Shown piece after piece: positions 37,001 to 49,772 of a stretch of 64,000 nt of DNA. Origin of the DNA: Symsagittifera roscoffensis. Lineage: Eukaryota; Xenacoelomorpha; Acoela; Convolutidae. The notes beneath the pieces were generated by a model. It was not told the DNA's origin and searched no databases. It saw only the letters and a program-made list of their open reading frames with translations. Each line of letters starts with the position of its first letter. The stretch's first letter is position 1. The translations under genes were made by a program, and so were the position numbers. The stretch spans positions 34,746,052 to 34,810,051 of the forward strand of contig NC_087062.1 of the NCBI RefSeq assembly GCF_963678635.1, written 5' to 3'.

Positions 37001-40000
37001 AATAGACCGATCACCGTACGCTCTCGGAAGGATACCTAAGCCGCCAGTTTGAAAGGCTCAGCAATAGAACGATCACGTCCGCTTCCGGCGGGTTACCTAA
37101 ACCGTCGATTCGAAAGGCTCAGCAGTAGACCGATCACCGTCCAGGTCTGGAGGGATAACTACACCTTTAAATCCGAAAAGCTCAGCAAGAGATCGATCAC
37201 AGTCCGCGTCCGGAGGGATACCTAAACTGTCGATCCGAAAGGCTCAGCAATAGTTCGAACATCGTCCGCGTCCGGAAGGTTACCTAAACCGTCGATCCGA
37301 AACGGTCATCAAGATACCGATCATGTCCGCGTCCGGAGGGATACGTAAACCGTCGATCCGAAAGGCTCGGCATTAGACCTATCACCGTCCGCGTCCGGAG
37401 GGATAACTAAACCGCCAATCCGAAAGGCTCAGCAATAGACCGATCACCGTACGCTCTCGGAGGGATACCTAAGCCGCCAGTCTGAAAGGCTCAGCAATAG
37501 AACGATCACGTCCGCGTCCGGCGGGATACCTTAAACGTCGATTCTAAAGGCTCAGCAATAGACCGATCACCGTTCAGGTCTGGTGGGATAACTACACCGT
37601 AGATCCCTAAGGCTCAGCAATAGACTGATCACCTTCCGCATCCGGAGGGATAACTAAACCGTCGATACGAAATGCTCAGCAATAGACCGATCACCCTCCG
37701 CGTCCGGAGGGATACCTAAACCGTCGGTCAGAAACGCTCAGCAAAAGACCGATCACCTTGCGCGTCCGGAGGAATGACTCTAGCGTAGATCGGAGAGTCT
37801 CAGCAATAGAACGATCAACGTCCGCGTCCGGAGGGATAACTAAACTGTCGCTCCGAAAAGCTCAGCAGTAAAACGATCACCGTCCGCGCCCGGAGGTATA
37901 CCTAAACCATGGATCCAAAACTGTCAGCAAGAGACCGATTGCGTCCGCTTCCGAAGGGATCCCTCAGCCGTCGATCCGAAAGGCTCAGCAACAGACTGAT
38001 CACCGTCCGCGTCCGGAGGGATAACTAAACCGTCGATACGAAATGCTCAGCAATAGACTGATGGCCGTCCGCGTCCTGAGGGATACCTAAACCGTCGATC
38101 CGAAAGGCTCAATAACTGACCGATCAGCGTCCGCGTCCGGAGGAATGACTAAACTGTCGCTCCGAAAAGCTCAGAAAAAGACCGATCATTGTCCGCGTCC
38201 GGAGGGATAGCTAATCTGTCGATCCGAAAAGCTCAGCAATAAAACAATCACCGTCCGCGTCCGGAGGGATACCTAAACCGTCGATCCGAACGGCTCAACA
38301 AAAGACCGATATCCGTCCGCGTCCGGAGGGTTACCTAAACCGTCGATCCGAAACGGTCAGCAAGAGACCGATCACCTCCGCTTCCGGTGGGATACCTAAG
38401 CCGTCGATCCGAAAAGCTCAGCAATAGACTGATCACCGTCCGCGTCCCGAGGGATAAGTAAACCGTCGATACGAAATGCTCAGCAAGAGACTGATGGCTG
38501 TGCGCGTCCGGAAGGTTACCTAAACCGTCGATCCGAAACGGTCATCAAGATACCGATCATGTCCGCGTCCGGAGGGATACCTAATCCGTCAATCCGAAAG
38601 GCTCAACAAAAGACCGATATCCGTCTGCGTCCGGAGGGTTACCTAAACCGTCGATCCGAAACGGTCAGCAAGATACCGATCACGTCCTCGTCCGGAGGGA
38701 TACCTAAACCATCGATTCAAAAGGCTCATCAATAGACCGATCACCCTGCACGTCCGAGGGATAATTACACCGGCAATCCAAAATGCTCAGCAATAGACCG
38801 TCATTGTCCGCGACCGGAGGGAACCTAAACCGTCAATCCGAAATGCTCAGCAAAAGAACGATCAACGTTCGCGTCCGGAGGGATAACTAAACCGTCGATC
38901 CGAAAGTCTCATCAATAGACCTATCACGTCCGCGTCCGGAGGGATACCTAAACCGTCGATTCAAAATTCTCATCAATAGATCGATCACCGTCCGGGTCCG
39001 ATGGAGAACTACACCGTACATCCGAAAGTATCAGCAATTGACCGATCACCGTACGCTCTCGGAGGGCTACATAAACTGTCGATCCGAAAGGCTCAGCAAT
39101 AGACCGATCACCGTCCGCGACCGGAAGGTTACCTAAACCGTCGATCCGAAACGGTCATCAAGATACCGATCATGTCCCAGTCCGGAGGGATACGTAAACC
39201 GTCGATCCGAAAGGCTCAGCAATAAACCGATCACCGTCCGCGTCCGAAGGGATAACTAAACCGCCAATCCGAAAGGCTCAGCAATTGACCGATCACCGTA
39301 CGCTCTCGGAGGGATACCTAAGCCGCCAGTCTGAAAGGCTCAGCAATAGAAAGATCACGTCCTTGTCCGGCGGGATACCTAAGCCGTCGATTCGAAAGGC
39401 TCAGCAATGGACCGATCACCGTCCAGGTCTGGAGGGATAACTACACCGTAGATCCGAAAAGCTCAGCAAGAGACCGATCACAGTCCGCCACCGGAGGGAT
39501 ACCTAAACTGTCGATCCGAAAGGCTCAACAATATACCGATCACCGTCCGCGTCCGGAAGGTTACCTAAACCGTCGATCCGAAACGGTCAGCAAGAGACCG
39601 ATCACGTCCGCTTCCGGTGGGATACCTAAACCGTCTATCCGAAAAGCTCAGCAATAGACTGATCACCGTCCGCATCCCGAGGGACAAGTAAACCGTCGAT
39701 ACGAAATGCTCAGCAAGAGACTGATGGCTGTGCTCGTCCGGAAGGTTACTTAAACCATCGATCCGAAACGTTCATCAAGATACCGATCGTGTCCGCGTCC
39801 GGAGGGATACCTAAACCGTCGATCCGAAAGGCTCAACAAAAGACCGATGTCCTTCCGCGTCCGGAGGATTACCTAAACCATCGATTCAAAAGGCTCATCA
39901 ATAGACCGGTCACCGTGCACGTCCGAGGGATAATTACACCGTCAATCCAAAATGCTCAGCAATAGACCGTCATCGTCCGCGTCCGGAGGGATACCTAAAC

Positions 40001-42954
40001 CGTCAATCCGAAATGCTCAGCAAAAGAACGATCACCGTCCGCGCCGGAGGGATAACTAAACCGTCGATCCGAAAAGCACAGCAAGAGACCGATCACAGTC
40101 CGCGTCCGGATGGATACATAAACTGTCGATCCGAAAGGCTCAGCAATAGACCGATCACCGTCCGCGACCGGAAGGTTACCTAAACCGTCGATCCGAAACG
40201 GTCATCAAGATACCGATCATGTCCGCGTCCGGAGGGATACGTAAACCGTCGATCCGAAAGGCTCAGCAATAGACCGATCACCGTCCGCGTCCGGAGGGAT
40301 AACTAAACCGCCAATAAGAAAGGCTCAGCAATTGACCGATCACCGTCCGCGTCCGGAAGGTTACCTAAACCGTCGATCCGAAACGGTCATCAAGATACCG
40401 ATCATGTCCGCGTCCGGAGGGATACGTAAACCGTCGATCCGAAAGGCTCAGCAATAGACCGATCACCGTCCGCGTCTGGAGGGATAACTAAACCGCCAAT
40501 CCGAAAGGCTCAGCAATAGACCGATCACCGTACGCTCTCGGAGGGATACCTAAGCCGCCAGTCTGAAAGGCTCAGCAATAGAAAGATCACGTCCGCGTCC
40601 GGCGGGATACCTAAACAGTCGATTCGAAAGGCTCAGCAATAGACCGATCAGCGTCCAGGTCTGGAGGGATAACTACACCGTAGATCCGAAAAGCTCAGCA
40701 AGAGACCGATCACAGTCCGCCACCGGAGGGATACGTAAACCGTCGATCCGAAAGGCTCAGCAATAGACCGATCACCCTCCGCGTCCGGAGGGATAACTAA
40801 ACCGCCAATCCGAAAGGCTCAGCAATAGACCGATCACCGTACGCTCTCGGAGGGATACCTAAGACGCCAGTCTGAAAGGCTCAGCAATAGAACGATCAAG
40901 TCAGCGTTCGGCGGGATAACTACACCGTAGATCCGTAAGGCTCACCAACAGACTGATCACCGTCCGCATACGGAGGAATAACTAAACCGTCGATACGAAA
41001 TGCGCAGCAATATACCTATCACCCTCTGCGTCCGGAGGGATACCTAAACCGTCAATCAGAAACGCTCAGCAAAAGACCGATCACCGTCCGCGTCCGGAGG
41101 AATGACTCTAGCGTAGATCCGAAAGTCTCAGCATTAGACCGATCAACGTCCGCGTCCGGAGGGATAACTAAACTGTCGCTCCAAAAAGCTCAGCAGTAAA
41201 ACGATCACGTCCGCGTCCGGAGGTATACCTAAACCATGGATCCAAAACTGTCAGCAAGGGACCGATCGCGTCCGCTTTCGAAGGGATCCCTCAGCCATCG
41301 ATCCGAAAAGCTCAGCTACAGACTGATCACCGTCCGCGTCCGGAGGGATAACTAAACTGTCGATACGAAATAATCAGCAATAGACTGATGGCCGTCCGCG
41401 TCCTGAGGGATACCTAAACCGTCGATCCGAAAGGCTCAGCAATAGACCGATCAGCGTCCGCGTCCGGAGAAATTTACTAAACTGTCGCTCCGAAAACCTC
41501 AGCAATAGACCGATACACATGCGCGTCCGGAGGGATAACTAAACTGTCGCTCCGAAAAACTCAGCAATAAAACAACCACCGTCCGCGTCCGGAGGGACAC
41601 CTAAACCGTCGATCCGAAAGGCTCAACAAAAGACCGATATCCGTCCGCGTCCGGAGGGTTACCTAAACCGTCGATCCGAAACGGTCAGCAAGAGACCGAA
41701 TACGTCCGCTTCCGGTTGGATACCTAAGCCGTCGATCCGAAAAGCTCAGCGATAGACTGATCACCGTCCGCGTCCCGAGGGATAAGTAAGCCGTCGGTAC
41801 GAAATGCTCAGCAAGAGACTGATGGCTGTGCGCGTCCGGAAGGATACCTAAGCGGTCCGTCCGAAACGCTCAGCAAAAGACCGATCACGTCCTCGTCCGG
41901 AGGGATACCTAAACCATCGATTCAAAAGGCTCATCAATAGACCGATCACCGTGCACTTCCGAGGGAAAACTACACCGTAGATCCGAAAGTCTCAGCAAGA
42001 GAACAATCAACGTCCGCGCCCGTAGGGATACCTAAACCGTCAATCCGAAATGCTCAGCAAAAGACCGACCACCGTCCGCGTTCGGATGGTTACCTAAACT
42101 GTCGATCCGAAAAGCTCAGCAATAGACCGTCATCGTCCGCTTCCGGAGGGATACCTAAACCGTCAATCCGAAATGCCCAGCAAAAGACTGACCACCGTCC
42201 GTGTTCGGAGGGTTACCTAAACTGTCGATCCGAAACGGTCAGCAAGAGACCGATCACGTCCGCTTCCGGTGAGATACCTAAGCCGTCGATCCGAAAAGCT
42301 CAACAATAGACTGATCACCGTCCGCGTCCGGAGGGATAACTAAACCGCCAATCCAAAAAGTTCGGCAATAGACCGATCACCCTCCGCGTCCGGAGGATAC
42401 CTAAACCGTGGATTCGAGAGACTCAGCAATATACCGATCAACCCCGCGTCGGAGAAAAAACTACAACGTAGACCCGAAAAGCTCAATAATAGACCGATCA
42501 CCGTCCACGTCCGGAGGGATAACTGAAACGTAGATCCGAAAAGCTCAGCAATAGACCGTCATCGTCCGCGTCCGGAGGGATACGTAAACCGTCAATCCAA
42601 AATGCTCAGCAAAAGAACGATCACCGTCTGCGTCCGGAGGGATAACTAAACCGTCGATCCGAAAGTCTAAGCAATAGACCGATCACGTCCGCGTCCGGAG
42701 GGATACCTAAACCGTCGATTCGAAAGGCTCATCAATAGACCGATCACCGTCCCTGTCCGAGGGATAACTACACCGTAGATCCGAAAGTCTCAGCAATAGA
42801 CCGATCAACGTCCGCGTCCGGAGGGATAACTAAACCGTCGATCCGAAAAGCTCAGCAAGAGACCGATCACAGTCCGCGTCCGGAGGGATACCTAAACTGT
42901 CGATCTGAAAGGCTCAGCAATAGACCGATCACCGTCCGCGTCCGGAAGGTTACC
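34002..42954 (+). repeat. Middle of segment B, ordinary A-like satellite
   Basis: Follows segment A monomer by monomer. Single copies stand where A has the expanded 739-bp array (35,705) and the 617-bp duplication (36,019-36,640). Markers shared with A are AGCAATAGCCCG at 36,751, CTCTAGCGTAG at 37,778 and 41,106, and CCGTGGATTCGAGAGACTC near 42,407. Local remodelling relative to A is visible at 38,720-39,070 and 39,590-39,890. Nothing other than satellite is seen. Confidence 0.82.
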
Positions 42955-43580
42955 TAAACCGTCGATCCGAAACGGTTAGCAAGATACCGATCATGTCCGC
43001 GTCCGGAGGGATACGTAAACCGTCGATCCGAAAGGCTCACCAATAGACCGATCACCGTCAGCGTCCGGAGGGTTACCTAAAGCGTCGATCCGAAACTGTC
43101 AGCAAAAGACTGATCACTGTCCAAGTCGGGAGGGATAACTAAACGGCCGATACGAAATTCTCAGCAATAGACTGAAGGCCGCCTGCGTCCGGAGAGATAC
43201 CTAAACTGTCGATCCGAAAGGCTCAGCCATAGACCGATCACTGTCCACGTCCGGAAGGTTACCTAAACAGTCGATCCGAAACGGTTAGCAAGATACCGAT
43301 CATGTCCGCGTCCGGAGGGATACGTAAACCGTCGATCCGAAAGGCTCACCAATAGACCGATCACCGTCAGCGTCCGGAGGGTTACCTAAAGCGTCGATCC
43401 GAAACTGTCAGCAAAAGACTGATCACTGTCTAAGTCGGGAGGGATAACTAAACGGCCGATACGAAATTCTCAGCAATAGACTGAACGCCGCCTGCGTCCG
43501 GAGGGATACTTAAACCGTCCGTCCGAAACGATCAGCCATAGACCGATCACCGTCCGCGTCCGGAGGGATAACTAAACCGC
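42955..43580 (+). repeat. 309-bp (5-monomer) duplication, B only
   Basis: AACGGTTAGCAAGATACCG occurs at 42,971 and 43,280, 309 bp apart, each followed by CAGCGTCCGGAGGGTTACC and by AAGTCGGGAGGGATAAC. Segment A has the series once (near 26,082). This 309 bp plus the 10-bp deletion in A accounts for the final offset change of 319 bp. Confidence 0.85.
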
Positions 43581-45431
43581 CAATCCGAAAGGCTCAGCAT
43601 TAGACCGATCACCGTCCGCGTCCGGAGAGATAGCTAAACCGTAGATTCAAAAGTCTCAGCAATCGATCGATCAACGTCCGCGTCCGGAGGGATAACTTAA
43701 CCGTCGATCGGAAAAGCTCAGCAATAGACCGATCACCGTCCGCATTCGGAGGGACACCTAAACCGTTGATCCGAAACGGTCAGCAAGACACCGATCATGT
43801 CCGCGTCCGGAGGGGTACGTAAACCGTCGATCCCAAAGGCTCACCAGTAGACCGATCACCCTCCGCGTCCGGAGGGTTACCTAAAGCGTCGATCCAAAAC
43901 TGTCAGTAAAAGACTGATCACTGTCCGCGTCGGGAGGGATAACTAAACGGCCGATACGAAATTCTCAACAATAGACTGAAGGCCGTCTGCGTCCAGAGGG
44001 ATACCTAAACCGTCCGTCCGAAACAATCAGCCATAGACCGATCACCGTCCGCGTCCGGAGGGATAACTAAACCGCCAATCCGAAAGGTTCAGCATTAGAC
44101 CGATCACCATCCGCGTCCGGAGAGATAACTACACCGCAGATTCAAAAGTCTCAGCAATCGACTGATCAACGTCCGCGTCCGGAGGGATAACTTAACCGTT
44201 GATCGGAAAAGCTCAGCAATAGACCGATCACCGTCCGCGTCCGGAGGAACACCTAAACCGTCGATCCGAGAGGCTCATCAATAGACCGATCACCGTCCGC
44301 ATTCGGAGAGTAACTACAACGTAGATCCAAAATACTCAGCAATAGACCGATTACTGTCCGCGTTCGGAGAGATACCTAAACCGTCAGTCTGAAAGGCTCA
44401 GCAATAGACCGATCACGTACGCGTCCGAAGGGATACCTAAACTGTCAATTCGAGAGGCTCTTCCATAGACCAATCACCGTCCGCGTCCGGAGGGATAACT
44501 ACACAGTAGATCCGAAAGTCTCAGCACTAGAACGATCAACGTCCGCGTCTGGAGGGATAACTAAACCGTCCATCCGAAACGGCCAGCAAGAGACCGATTA
44601 CGTCCGCGTCCGGAAGGATACCTAAACCGTCGATCCGAAAGGCTCAGCAATAGACTGAAGGCCGTCTGCGTCCTGAGCGATACCTAAACCGTCCGTCCGA
44701 AACGATCAGCAATAGGCCGATCACCGTCCGCGTCCGGAGGGATAACTAAACCGCCAATCTGAAAGGCTCAACATTAGACCGATCACCGTCCGCGTCCGGA
44801 GAGATAACTACACCGTAGATTCAAAAGTCTCAGCAATCGACCGATCAACGTCCGCGTCAGGAGAGATAGCTACACCGTAGATTCAAAAGTCTCAGCAATC
44901 GACCGATCAACGTCCGCGTCCGGAGGGATAACTTAACCGTCGATCGGAAAAACTCAGCAATAGACCAATCACCGTCCGCATCCGGAGAGAAACTACAACG
45001 TAGATCCGAAAATCTCAGAATTAGACCGATCACTGTCCGCGTTCGGAGAGATACCTAAACCGTCAGTCTGAAAGGCTCAGCAATAGACCGATCACGTCCG
45101 CGTCCGAAGGGATACCTAAACCGTCAATTCGAGCGGCTCTTCCATAGACCGATCACCGTACGCGTCCGGATGGATAACTACACAGTAGATCCGAAAGTAT
45201 CAGCACTAGAAGGATCAACGTCCGCGTCTGGAGGGATAACTAAACCGTCGATCAGAAACGGTCAACAAGATGCCGATCACTTCCGCGTCCGGATGGACAC
45301 CTAAACCGCCAATCTGAAAGGCTCAGCATTAGACCGATCACCGTCCGCGTCCGGAGAGATAACTACACCGTAGATTCCAAAGTCTCAGCAATCGACCGAT
45401 CACCGTCCGCATCCGGAGGGATACCTAAACC
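43581..45431 (+). repeat. End of segment B, A-like subrepeats
   Basis: Corresponds to 26,370-28,220 of A, with the same 494-bp and roughly 670-bp subrepeats (GGCCGATACGAAATTC, CTACAACGTAGATCC, GAGAGGCTCTTCCATAG). Only scattered substitutions distinguish the two, apart from the 10-bp deletion in A. No other feature is visible. Confidence 0.78.
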
Positions 45432-46789
45432 GTCAATCTGAAAGGCTCAGCAAAAGACCGATCACGTCCGCGTCCGGAGGTATACCTAAACCGTCAATCT
45501 CAAAGGCTCAGCAATAGACTGATCACCGTCTGCGTCTGGATGGATACCTAGACCGTCAATCTGAAAAGCTCAGCAATAGACCGATCACCGCCCGCGTCCG
45601 TAGGGATACCTAAACCGTCGATTCGAAAGGCTCAGCAATAGACTGATCACCGTCCGCGTCTGGATGGATATCTAGACCGTCAATCTGAAAAGCTCAGCAA
45701 TAGACCGATCACCGTCCGCGTCCAGAGGGATACCTAAATCGCCAATCTGAAAAGCTCAGCAAAAGACCGATCACGTCCGCGTCCGGAGGGATACCTAAAC
45801 CGTCAACCCGAAAGGCTCAGCAATAGACTGAAGGCCATCTGCGTCCGGAGGGATACCTAAATCGTCCGTCCAAACGATCAGCCATAGACCGATCACCGTC
45901 CGCGTCCGGAGGGATAACTAAACCGCCAATCCGAAAGGCTCATTATTAGACCGATCACCATCCGCGTCCGGAGAGATAACTACACCGTAGATTCAAAAGT
46001 CTCAGCAATCGACCGATCATCGTCCGCGTCCGGAGGGATAACTTAACCGTCGATTGGAAAAGCTCAGCAATAGACCAATCACCGTCCGCGTCCGGAGGGA
46101 CACCTAAACCGTCAGTCTTAAAGGCTCAGCAAAAGACCGATCACGTCCGCGTCCGGAGGTATACCTAAACCGTCAATCTCAAAGGCTCACCAATAGACCG
46201 ATCACCGTCTGCGTCTGGATGGATACCTAGACCGTCAATCTGAAAAGCTCAGCAATAGACCGATCACCGCCCGCGTCCGGAGGGATACCTAAACCGTCGA
46301 TTCGAAAGGCTCAGCAATAGACCGATCACCGTCCGCGTCTGGATGGATATCTAGACCGTCAATCTGAAAAGCTCAGCAATAGACCGATCACCGTCCGCGT
46401 CCGAAGAGATACCTAAATCGTCAATCTGAAAAGCTCAGCAATAGACCGATCACGTCCGCGTCCGGAGGGATACCTAAACCGTCAATCTGAAAGGCTCAGC
46501 AAAAGACTGAAGGCCATCTGCGTCCGGAGGGATACCTAAACCGTCCGTCCCAAACGATCAGCCATAGACCGATCACCGTCCGCGTCCGGAGGGATAACTA
46601 AACCGCCAATCCGAAAGGCTCATTATTAGACCGATCACCATCCGCGTCCGGAGAGATAACTAAACCGTAGATTCAAAAGTCTCAGCAATCGACCGATCAT
46701 CGTCCGCGTCCGGAGGGATAACTTAACCGTCGATCGGAAAAACTCAGCAATAGACCGATCACCGTCCGCGTCCGGAGGGACACCTAAAC
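45432..46789 (+). repeat. 679-bp HOR (11 monomers), two copies
   Basis: AATCTCAAAGG at 45,496 and 46,175 and AAGGCCATCTGCG at 45,831 and 46,510 give a constant 679-bp offset. The unit includes GCGTCTGGATGGAT monomers and a CTCATTATTAGACC monomer. The first copy begins inside the last bases of segment B, so this unit was built on the B end and is absent at the corresponding A end. Confidence 0.87.
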
Positions 46790-47745
46790 CGTCGATCCGA
46801 GAGGCTCATCAATAGACCGATCACCGTCCGCATCCGGAGAGTAACTACAACGTAGATCCGAAATACTCAGCAATAGACCGATCACTGTCCGCGTTCGGAG
46901 AGATACCTAAAACGTCAGTCTGAAAGGCCTCAGCAATAGACCGATCACGTACGCGTCCGAAGGGATATCTAAACCGTCAATTCGAGAGGCTCTTCCATAG
47001 ACCGATCACCGTCCGCGTCCGGAGGTATAACTACACAGTAGATCCGAAATTCTCAGCACCTAGAACGATCAACGTCCGCGTCTGGAGGGATAACTTAATC
47101 GTCGATCCGAAACTGTCAGCAAGAGACCGATCACGTCCGCGTCCGGAGGGATACCTAAGCCGTCGATCCGAAAGGCTCAGCAATAGACCGATCAACATCC
47201 CGTCCGGAGGGTTAACTAAACCGTCGATCAGAACGGTCAGCAATAGACTGATCACCGTCGAGTCCGTAGGGATAACTAAACAGTCGATACAAAAGGCTCA
47301 GCAATAGACCGATCAACGTCCGCGTCCGGAGGGTTAGTTAACCGTCGATCCGAAACGGTCAGCAATAGACTGATGGCCGTCCGCGTTCGGAGGGATACCT
47401 AAACCGTTCGTCCGAAACGCTCAGCAATAGACCGATCACCGTCCGCGTCCGGAGAGATACCTAAACCGTCAGTCTGAAAGGCTCAGCAATATACCGATCA
47501 TGTCCGCGTTCAGAGGGCTACCTAGACCGTAGATTCGAGAAGTTCATCAATAGACCGATCACCGTCCGCGTCCGGAGGGATAACAACAGCGTAGATCCAA
47601 AAGTCTCAGCAATAGACCGATCAACGTCCGCGTCCGGAGGGATAACTAAGCCGTCGATCCGAAAGGCTCAGCAATAGACCGATCAACGTCCCGCCCCGGA
47701 GGATTAACTAAACCGTCAATCAGAAACGGTCAGCAATAGACTGAC
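46790..47745 (+). repeat. Transitional satellite with a 493-bp repeat
   Basis: Monomers related to the end of segments A and B (GAGAGGCTCTTCCATAG) pass into the family used by the 741-bp unit. CAGTCGATACAAAAGG at 47,281 recurs at 47,774 (493 bp, 8 monomers). Two single-base insertions disturb phase: GGCCTCAGC near 46,926 and CAGCACCTAG near 47,055. No gene is visible. Confidence 0.75.
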
Positions 47746-49572
47746 ACCGTCCGCGTCCGTAGGGATAACTAAACAGTCGATACAAAAGGCTCAGCAATAG
47801 ACCGATCAACGTCCGCGTCCGGAGGGTTACTTAACCGTCGATCCGAAACGGTCTGCAATAGACTGATGGCCGTCCGCGTTCGGAGGGATACCTAAACCGT
47901 CCGTCCGAAACGCTCAGTAATAGACCGACCACCGTCCGCGTCCGGAGAGATACCTAAACCGTCAGTCGGAAAGGCTCAACAATAGACCGATCATGTCCGC
48001 GTTCAGAGGGCTACCTCGAACGTGGATTCGAAAAGTTCATCAATAGACCGATCACCGTCCGCGTCCGGAGGGATAACAACAGCGTAGATCCAAAAGTCTC
48101 AGCAATAGACCGGTCAACGTCCGCGTCCGGAGGGATAACTACACAGTAGATCCGAAAGTCTCAGCACTAGAACGATCAACGTCCGCGTCTGGCGGGATAA
48201 CTAAACCGTCGATTCGAAACGGTCAGCAAGAGACCGATCACGGCCGCGTCCGGAGGGATACCTAAACCAACGATCCGAAAGGCTCAGCAATAGACTGAAG
48301 GCCATCTGCGTCCGGAGGGATACCTAAACCGTCCGTCCGAAACGATCAGCCATAGACCAATCACCGTCCGCGTCCGGAGGGATAACTGAACCGCCAATCC
48401 GAAAGGCTCAGCATTTGACCGATCACCGTCCGCGTCCGGAGAGATAACTACACCGTAGATTCAAAAGTCTCAGCAATCGACCGATCATCGTCCGCGTCCG
48501 TAGGGATAACTAAACAGTCGATACAAAAAGCTCAGCAATAGACCGATCAACGTCCGCGTCCGGAGGGTTACTTAACCGTCGATCCGAAACGGTCTGCAAT
48601 AGACTGATGGCCGTCCGCGTTCGGAGGGATACCTAAACCGTCCGTCCGAAACGCTCAGTAATAGACCGATCACCGTCCGCGTCCGGAGAGATACCTAAAC
48701 CGTCAGTCGGAAAGGCTCAGCAATAGACCGATCATGTCCGCGTTCAGAGGGCTACCTAGACCGTGGATTCGAAAAGTTCATCAATAGACCGATCACCGTC
48801 CGCGTCCGGAGGGATAACAACAGCGTAGATCCAAAAGTCTCAGCAATAGACCGGTCAACGTCCGCGTCCGGAGGGATAACTACACAGTAGATCCGAAAGT
48901 CTCAGCACTAGAACGATCAACGTCCGCGTCTGGCGGGATAACTAAACCGTCGATTCGAAACGGTCAGCAAGAGACCGATCACGGCCGCGTCCGGAGGGAT
49001 ACCTAAACCAACGATCCGAAAGGCTCAGCAATAGACTGAAGGCCATCTGCGTCCGGAGGGATACCTAAACCGTCCGTCCGAAACGATCAGCCATAGACCA
49101 ATCACCGTCCGCGTCCGGAGGGATAACTGAACCGCAAATCCGAAAGGCTCAGCATTTGACCGATCACCGTCCGCGTCCGGAGAGATAACTACACCGTAGA
49201 TTCAAAAATCTCAGCAATCGACCGATCATCGTCCGCGTCCGTAGGGATAACTAAACAGTCGATACAAAAAGCTCAGCAATAGACCGATCAACGTCCGCGT
49301 CCGGAGGGTTACTTAACCGTCGATCCGAAACGGTCTGCAATAGACTGATGGCCGTCCGCGTTCGGAGGGATACCTAAACCGTCCGTCCGAAACGCTCAGT
49401 AATAGACCGATCACCGTCCGCGTCCGGAGAGATACCTAAACCGTCAGTCGGAAAGGCTCAGCAATAGACCGATCATGTCCGCGTTCAGAGGGCTACCTAG
49501 ACCGTGGATTCGAAAAGTTCATCAATAGACCGATCACCGTCCGCGTCCGGAGGGATAACCCGGAGGGATAAC
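47746..49572 (+). repeat. 741-bp HOR (12 monomers), ~2.5 copies, cut by gap
   Basis: GGTCTGCAATAGACTG markers at about 47,850, 48,591 and 49,332 and CAGTCGATACAAAA at 47,774, 48,515 and 49,256 are 741 bp apart. The copies are almost identical; visible differences include GCCAATCC versus GCAAATCC (48,395 and 49,136) and GTCTC versus ATCTC (48,467 and 49,208). The third copy stops at the N run, so the array very probably continues beyond the assembled sequence. Confidence 0.9.
49547..49572 (+). repeat. 13-bp perfect tandem duplication at contig edge
   Basis: CCGGAGGGATAAC is present twice in a row (49,547-49,559 and 49,560-49,572) directly before the N run. The equivalent positions in the two earlier 741-bp units (near 48,070 and 48,810) have it once and continue with AACAGCGTAG. 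Position and uniqueness point to a contig-end or overlap artefact rather than biology. Confidence 0.85.
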
Positions 49573-49772
49573 NNNNNNNNNNNNNNNNNNNNNNNNNNNN
49601 NNNNNNNNNNNNNNNNNNNNNNNNNNNNNNNNNNNNNNNNNNNNNNNNNNNNNNNNNNNNNNNNNNNNNNNNNNNNNNNNNNNNNNNNNNNNNNNNNNNN
49701 NNNNNNNNNNNNNNNNNNNNNNNNNNNNNNNNNNNNNNNNNNNNNNNNNNNNNNNNNNNNNNNNNNNNNNNN
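49573..49772. other. Assembly gap (200 N)
   Basis: Exactly 200 N. The round size suggests a fixed scaffolding placeholder, so the true distance is unknown. The satellite subfamily differs on the two sides (741-bp units to the left, AGCTTCGATCC/CTTCGATCC units to the right), which means a family boundary lies inside the unassembled part. Any frame drawn through the gap, such as 49,493-49,789 on the minus strand or 49,504-49,842 on the plus strand, is meaningless. Confidence 0.99.

Larger units (their letters stand above)
28305..45513 (+). repeat. Segmental satellite duplication, segment B (17.2 kb)
   Basis: Direct tandem copy of segment A. It opens at a seam where the A end (TCTCAAAGGCTCAGC) joins the A start (CAATCAACGTCCGCG) through a shared ATAGAC, and the 62-bp register is kept. 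B-specific changes are a nested 2,231-bp duplication (31,672 onwards), a 42-bp deletion at about 30,912, a two-monomer (121-bp) gain at about 33,195, a one-monomer loss at about 33,828, a three-monomer gain at about 39,591 and a 309-bp duplication at 42,955-43,580. Adding the main indels to the opening offset (16,571) gives very nearly the closing offset of 17,209, so the alignment is consistent from end to end. Confidence 0.9.
1..49572 (+). repeat. 62-bp satellite array, left contig
   Basis: Continuous head-to-tail satellite on one strand. The monomer can be phased on the recurring GCTCAGCAATAGACC start; the distance between phase marks is normally 62 bp, or 61 where GATCACCGTCC loses one C. 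Core landmarks in order are AGCAATAGACCGATCACC, GTCCGCGTCCGGAGGGATA, CCTAAACCGTCGATCCGAAA and GGCTC. Subtypes differ mostly in the second half: TACCTAAACCGTCGATCC, TAACTACACCGTAGATCC, TAACTAAACCGCCAATCC and TACCTAAACCGTCAATCT. I saw no inverted monomer, no non-satellite insertion and no gene. The 62-bp period is not a multiple of three and each monomer supplies TAG and TAA, so no long reading frame can persist. Known of such DNA: it usually forms heterochromatin. A role in this genome is not shown by the sequence. Confidence 0.97.
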
